Assembly (NCBI GenBank): GCA_033002965.1
Contig: JAURVB010013359.1
Coordinates: 1 to 64,000, forward strand
From: Piper betle
Taxonomy: Eukaryota; Streptophyta; Magnoliopsida; Piperales; Piperaceae
DNA length: 64,000 nt
Direction of reading: 5' to 3'
In this document: piece by piece, positions 60,834 to 64,000 of the stretch
Layout of the letters: the number at the start of each line of letters is the position of its first letter
Numbering within the stretch: the stretch's first letter is position 1
Position numbers and translations under genes: made by a program
Notes under the pieces: model-generated
What the model was told of the DNA's origin: nothing
What the model saw: the letters and a program-made list of their open reading frames with translations, nothing else
Database searches by the model: none

Positions 60834-62774
60834 GGACTTGCAGTTCTCATTTGACGTCGGTATCCTCACAATCTTTGGACAATCGGCCACAAGATTTAAG
60901 GCGGGACTCAAGCAAAACTACAGCATAGTGGACAAGGGCTACAACTCTTCCCCCACCAACATACCTGGCACCCTCTATAAAAACGCCGTTTTGGTACTGA
61001 TCATACCAAGCTTCTGCTTGTCTCACTTATCTCTTTTACTCTGCTTCCTAAAACCAGAGATATATATAGCACTAACGGGCTAATGATCCTTTGTGTATGT
61101 CTAAAGGCAAGGAGAAGACTGAGCGAGATCGTGAGCGAGATCATATGCGAGAGGAGGGAGAAAAGGATGGCCCAAAGGGACCTGCTTGACTGTCTAATGA
61201 ACTACGGAGACGACAAGGTGCAAACACTGAGCGACGAGCAAATCTCAGACAACATAATCGGAGTCCTGTTCGCGGCGCAGGACACCACCGCCAGCGTTCT
61301 GACATGGATCCTCAAGTACCTCCATGACGACCCCAAGCTGCTTGAATCCGTGAGGGTAATGTTTCTAATGATGTCCCCATGCACCATTTTGCGTCGACTG
61401 ATTCGTAGATTAATTAATTATTCAATGACTAAAGTGCTTAGAGAAAAAACGTACTTGTTTAGTTGCAGAGACTAACAGCCAAATCCTGTCGTGCAGGAAG
61501 AACAAAGAGCAATAATCGTAGCGAATGAGGGAGGAAAACGACCCTTGACATGGGCCCAAACCAGAAGCATGCCTCTCACTCGCATGGTTTGATACATTGT
61601 CTTCTTTTGTCGCATCTTCTCCTTATCTGCATTATTATTATTATTATTATTATAATTATTGTCCTTCCTTCTTTTGTGCTTCCAAGTTATTGTCCTTGCA
61701 TGGGTAGATGGTAAATTTGCTGACTTATGAACTGCAGGTGATCTTGGAGAGCTTGAGGATGGCCAGCATCATTAGTTTCACCTTCAGAGAGGCCGTAGCT
61801 GATGTGGAATACAGAGGTAATCAAAATGTTGTGCAATTGTGATTGTCTGGTTGAATTTTGTGGGAGAATAACATATTAATTAACAGAAAGCTACCCACAT
61901 CAAAATGTTGTGGCAGGATATCTCATTCCCAAAGGGTGGAAGGTGATGCCTCTCTTCAGGAACATCCACCACAACCCCGACTTCTTCCCTGATCCACACA
62001 AATTCGACCCGTCCAGATTTGAGGTACGTTTAATATCTAAGAAAACTAAGATTCTGCTTCTACATTTGTTTTGTTCCCTTTAATTGTTAGTGGAAATTCT
62101 ATTTTGGATCTTATTGTTGGTTCTATGCCAATCATGGGGAATGCAGAGTTCTCCAAAACCCAACACATTCATGCCATTTGGAACTGGCGTCCACTCCTGC
62201 CCGGGCAACGAACTTGCCAAGCTGGAGATCCTAATCTTGGTCCACCACTTGGTCACCAAGTTCAGGTATATACATATACACATATATATATATATATATG
62301 TATATATGTATATATATACATACGTGCGTGTGTGTGTCTTATGAATGTATACATGATCTACACACAGTCACTCACTTTGTTTTCATCTGGCACGGGAGAG
62401 GAGAATCCGAAACCTGTAATATTCTCACATCTACTCTGTTTGGAAAGGAGCGATTTTGTAACTACCATGTAGAGCTTTTCCGATATAGCGGAGGGAGTGT
62501 TAAGTTCATTTATTTTGAGAGCCACTAAAAATCTTGACGCTAGGGGAGGATCTTTGTTAGTGTGGGGTTTCCTTGGTCACCAGAGCTGCTATTCTGTTGC
62601 CCCATATGGTGTTGATCTTCTCTTGTCGTCGTTTTTTGTAGGTGGGAAGTGGTAGGATCCGAAAATGGGATTCAGCATTGCCCTTTTCCAGTCCCCATGC
62701 ATGGCCTACCTGCCAGGTTTTGGAAGCTACCAATCTCCAACCACGACATGGGCGTTCCAGATAAAAGTATATGA
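60024..62774 (+). CDS. CYP707A: Abscisic acid 8'-hydroxylase, cytochrome P450 CYP707A family (one frame break in exon 1)
   Basis: Nine exons: 60024-60219, 60335-60656, 60844-60993, 61107-61355, 61497-61586, 61738-61816, 61917-62023, 62147-62265 and 62642-62774, about 481 residues. The enzyme hydroxylates ABA at C8', the main step of ABA breakdown, on the ER membrane. Residues 1-22 are a membrane anchor, followed by the hinge [18 protein letters not shown]707A signatures include [48 protein letters not shown], the I-helix [17 protein letters not shown], the K-helix [25 protein letters not shown], the haem loop [17 protein letters not shown] (Cys about 416) and [13 protein letters not shown]. 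Exon 1 is one base short: the T6 run 60197-60202 would need a seventh T to give the family's FFA.KQKRYG across the first junction. Introns 2, 5 and 8 hold (TA)n or (ATT)n repeats. Confidence 0.92.
60795..60829. repeat. (TA)n microsatellite in CYP707A intron 2
   Basis: A run of TA dinucleotides ends 14 bases before the exon 3 acceptor. Confidence 0.9.
61637..61664. repeat. (ATT)n microsatellite in CYP707A intron 5
   Basis: About eight ATT units followed by a slightly broken copy. Confidence 0.85.
62266..62322. repeat. (TA)n-rich repeat at the start of CYP707A intron 8
   Basis: Starting at the donor site itself (GTATATACATATAC), about 55 bases consist of TA dinucleotides broken by CA and GTA units. 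Confidence 0.85.
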
Positions 62775-64000
62775 CCAGTGAAGGTTCCAACTGCCTCGTC
62801 GTTCCCCTTCTCAAATGCTCCTCCAACGGCTAGTATTGCTGCAGCAATAGTTAGCTACTATTGCTGCAGCCTCATCGTCTAATTTTTTCAGAGACGGATG
62901 CAAGTTGCAACCGATTACAAGAATGTTATAGAACAAATGGAAAAAAATAGTAATGCGCGCATCGGCGGGAATTATCAAACGATTTAACTGTGTCGTTATT
63001 AGATGATGTCCTCCTTCTCATCTGTTTAAGCTGCACAACTGTATTTTTCTCTACATGTATGGCAAGCGAAATTTGTATACACGTTATGATGGTCTAGTGA
63101 TCTAATTGATTAGCTACAAATGTTCTAATTCTATGTTTTTAACGTTTAATTCCCTTTCTTATGCTTTGAGATATTCTGTTTCTTATTAAGGCGAGGCACT
63201 AATGGATTTATTGGATTGCGTACTGTCGTACTTAAACTACATATGGCTAGCGTTGTGACGTGGTGAAGAAACGGTTGATATTTATGTGTGCGTGTGGAGT
63301 GTCAACGCGTCGAGCTGGGAATGGTTGCGGGAAAAGAAGGGACGATGGATCTTCTCTGGTTGGAATGCACTCCTCGCCTTTTGTTTCTTCTTTGGTCGGT
63401 GCCGACCTGCTGCATTTCTCAAGGCGGGAAACTAACTTGGTCTCTAATACATTTTTGCACCTAATAAGCCTACCTCAATCTAAAATAAAAACAAAAAGGA
63501 AAAGAAAAGAAAAACTCATAGTTAACTTCATGATCCACAACTTCCATAATCACACTCTACTGGAACTCCAAATTGAATATCTATCTATTTATCTATATAT
63601 ATATATATATATATATAACCTATCCGACTCATCAAGTCGAGCAATTGAAATAGAATATTATTATTAATAAATCAAAATTTTAAATAATAGACCACCATAT
63701 CTGTAAACTACAAGTCTGATTTTATTATCGTAATTTTAACTGTTGTCAAACATTCAAATAGTCCTTTTCATGAAACCTGCTAATGCTTCAATCCTCATCT
63801 CTTGTCAAAGATGTTATCCAAATCAAGTTGTGGTATATCCTGATTTGGTGTAGTATATACTTTTTATATTGTCTACAAATGTAATGTAAAATGAATTGAA
63901 ACATTCGGGGGTATAGAGCTTTGGGTTTTTGATGTTTTTTTCCTATACTCTTCTTACTATGGATGCCCCTCCTCTACCCCTTATTCTTCCAGAGGTCAAG
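62775..64000. other. 3' flank of CYP707A and unannotated right edge
   Basis: No further gene is recognised. A (TA)n run lies at 63592-63616. A 135-codon open frame at 63260-63667 (+) runs through that microsatellite and a poly-A/Lys stretch, so it is not credible as a gene. Confidence 0.4.

Noticed and set aside
63260..63667. 135-codon frame near the right edge
   Set aside because: It translates a microsatellite and a Lys-rich poly-A stretch; no family likeness.
1..64000. CRISPR arrays, operons, phage or viral systems
   Set aside because: The window is plant nuclear DNA; no regularly spaced short repeats and no viral or bacterial gene cluster were seen.

Overview
The window is nuclear DNA of a flowering plant. 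Genes are split by AT-rich GT-AG introns, intergenic DNA is AT-rich with (TA)n runs and decayed transposon-like repeats, and every recognisable product is a plant family. Two genes have very GC-rich coding sequence (the Knr4/Smi1-like gene and the long remorin exon) beside AT-rich neighbours. That contrast suggests a monocot, probably not a grass, but this is inference.

Layout. 1-3.1 kb: GC-rich and repetitive, no gene recognised. 4.2-10.3 kb (+): three-RRM hnRNP-like RNA-binding protein, 13 coding exons. 11.2-15.1 kb (-): methylcrotonyl-CoA carboxylase beta subunit, 10 exons. 17.3-20.1 kb (+): double-domain DJ-1 protein with a transit-peptide-like N-terminus. 21.3-24.3 kb (-): long remorin, 6 exons. 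27.7-28.7 kb: degenerate tandem array. 29.0-30.0 kb (+): broken remnant of a DYW-class PPR gene. 34.8-36.0 kb (+): intronless Knr4/Smi1-like gene. 41.1-45.2 kb (-): core alpha-1,3-fucosyltransferase, 7 exons. 48.8-49.9 kb (-): class B heat stress factor, HsfB1-like. 60.0-62.8 kb (+): CYP707A abscisic acid 8'-hydroxylase, 9 exons. Long stretches, mainly 24.3-34.6, 36-41, 45.2-48.8 and 50-59.9 kb, hold no gene I can support.

The genes do not form a pathway. They are ordinary single genes of leucine breakdown (MCCB), N-glycan maturation (FucT), glyoxalase/chaperone-type stress protection (DJ-1), membrane nanodomains (remorin), heat response (HsfB1), ABA turnover (CYP707A) and RNA processing (RRM).

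Two observations stand out. First, five full-length, strongly conserved genes each need one or two 1-2 bp corrections to stay in frame, mostly within short mononucleotide runs. This looks like residual homopolymer error in the assembly rather than five pseudogenes. The PPR remnant, in contrast, looks truly decayed. Second, the HsfB1-like gene has an uninterrupted four-unit heat shock element just upstream of a TATA-like box. I found no sign of a previously undescribed multi-gene system.
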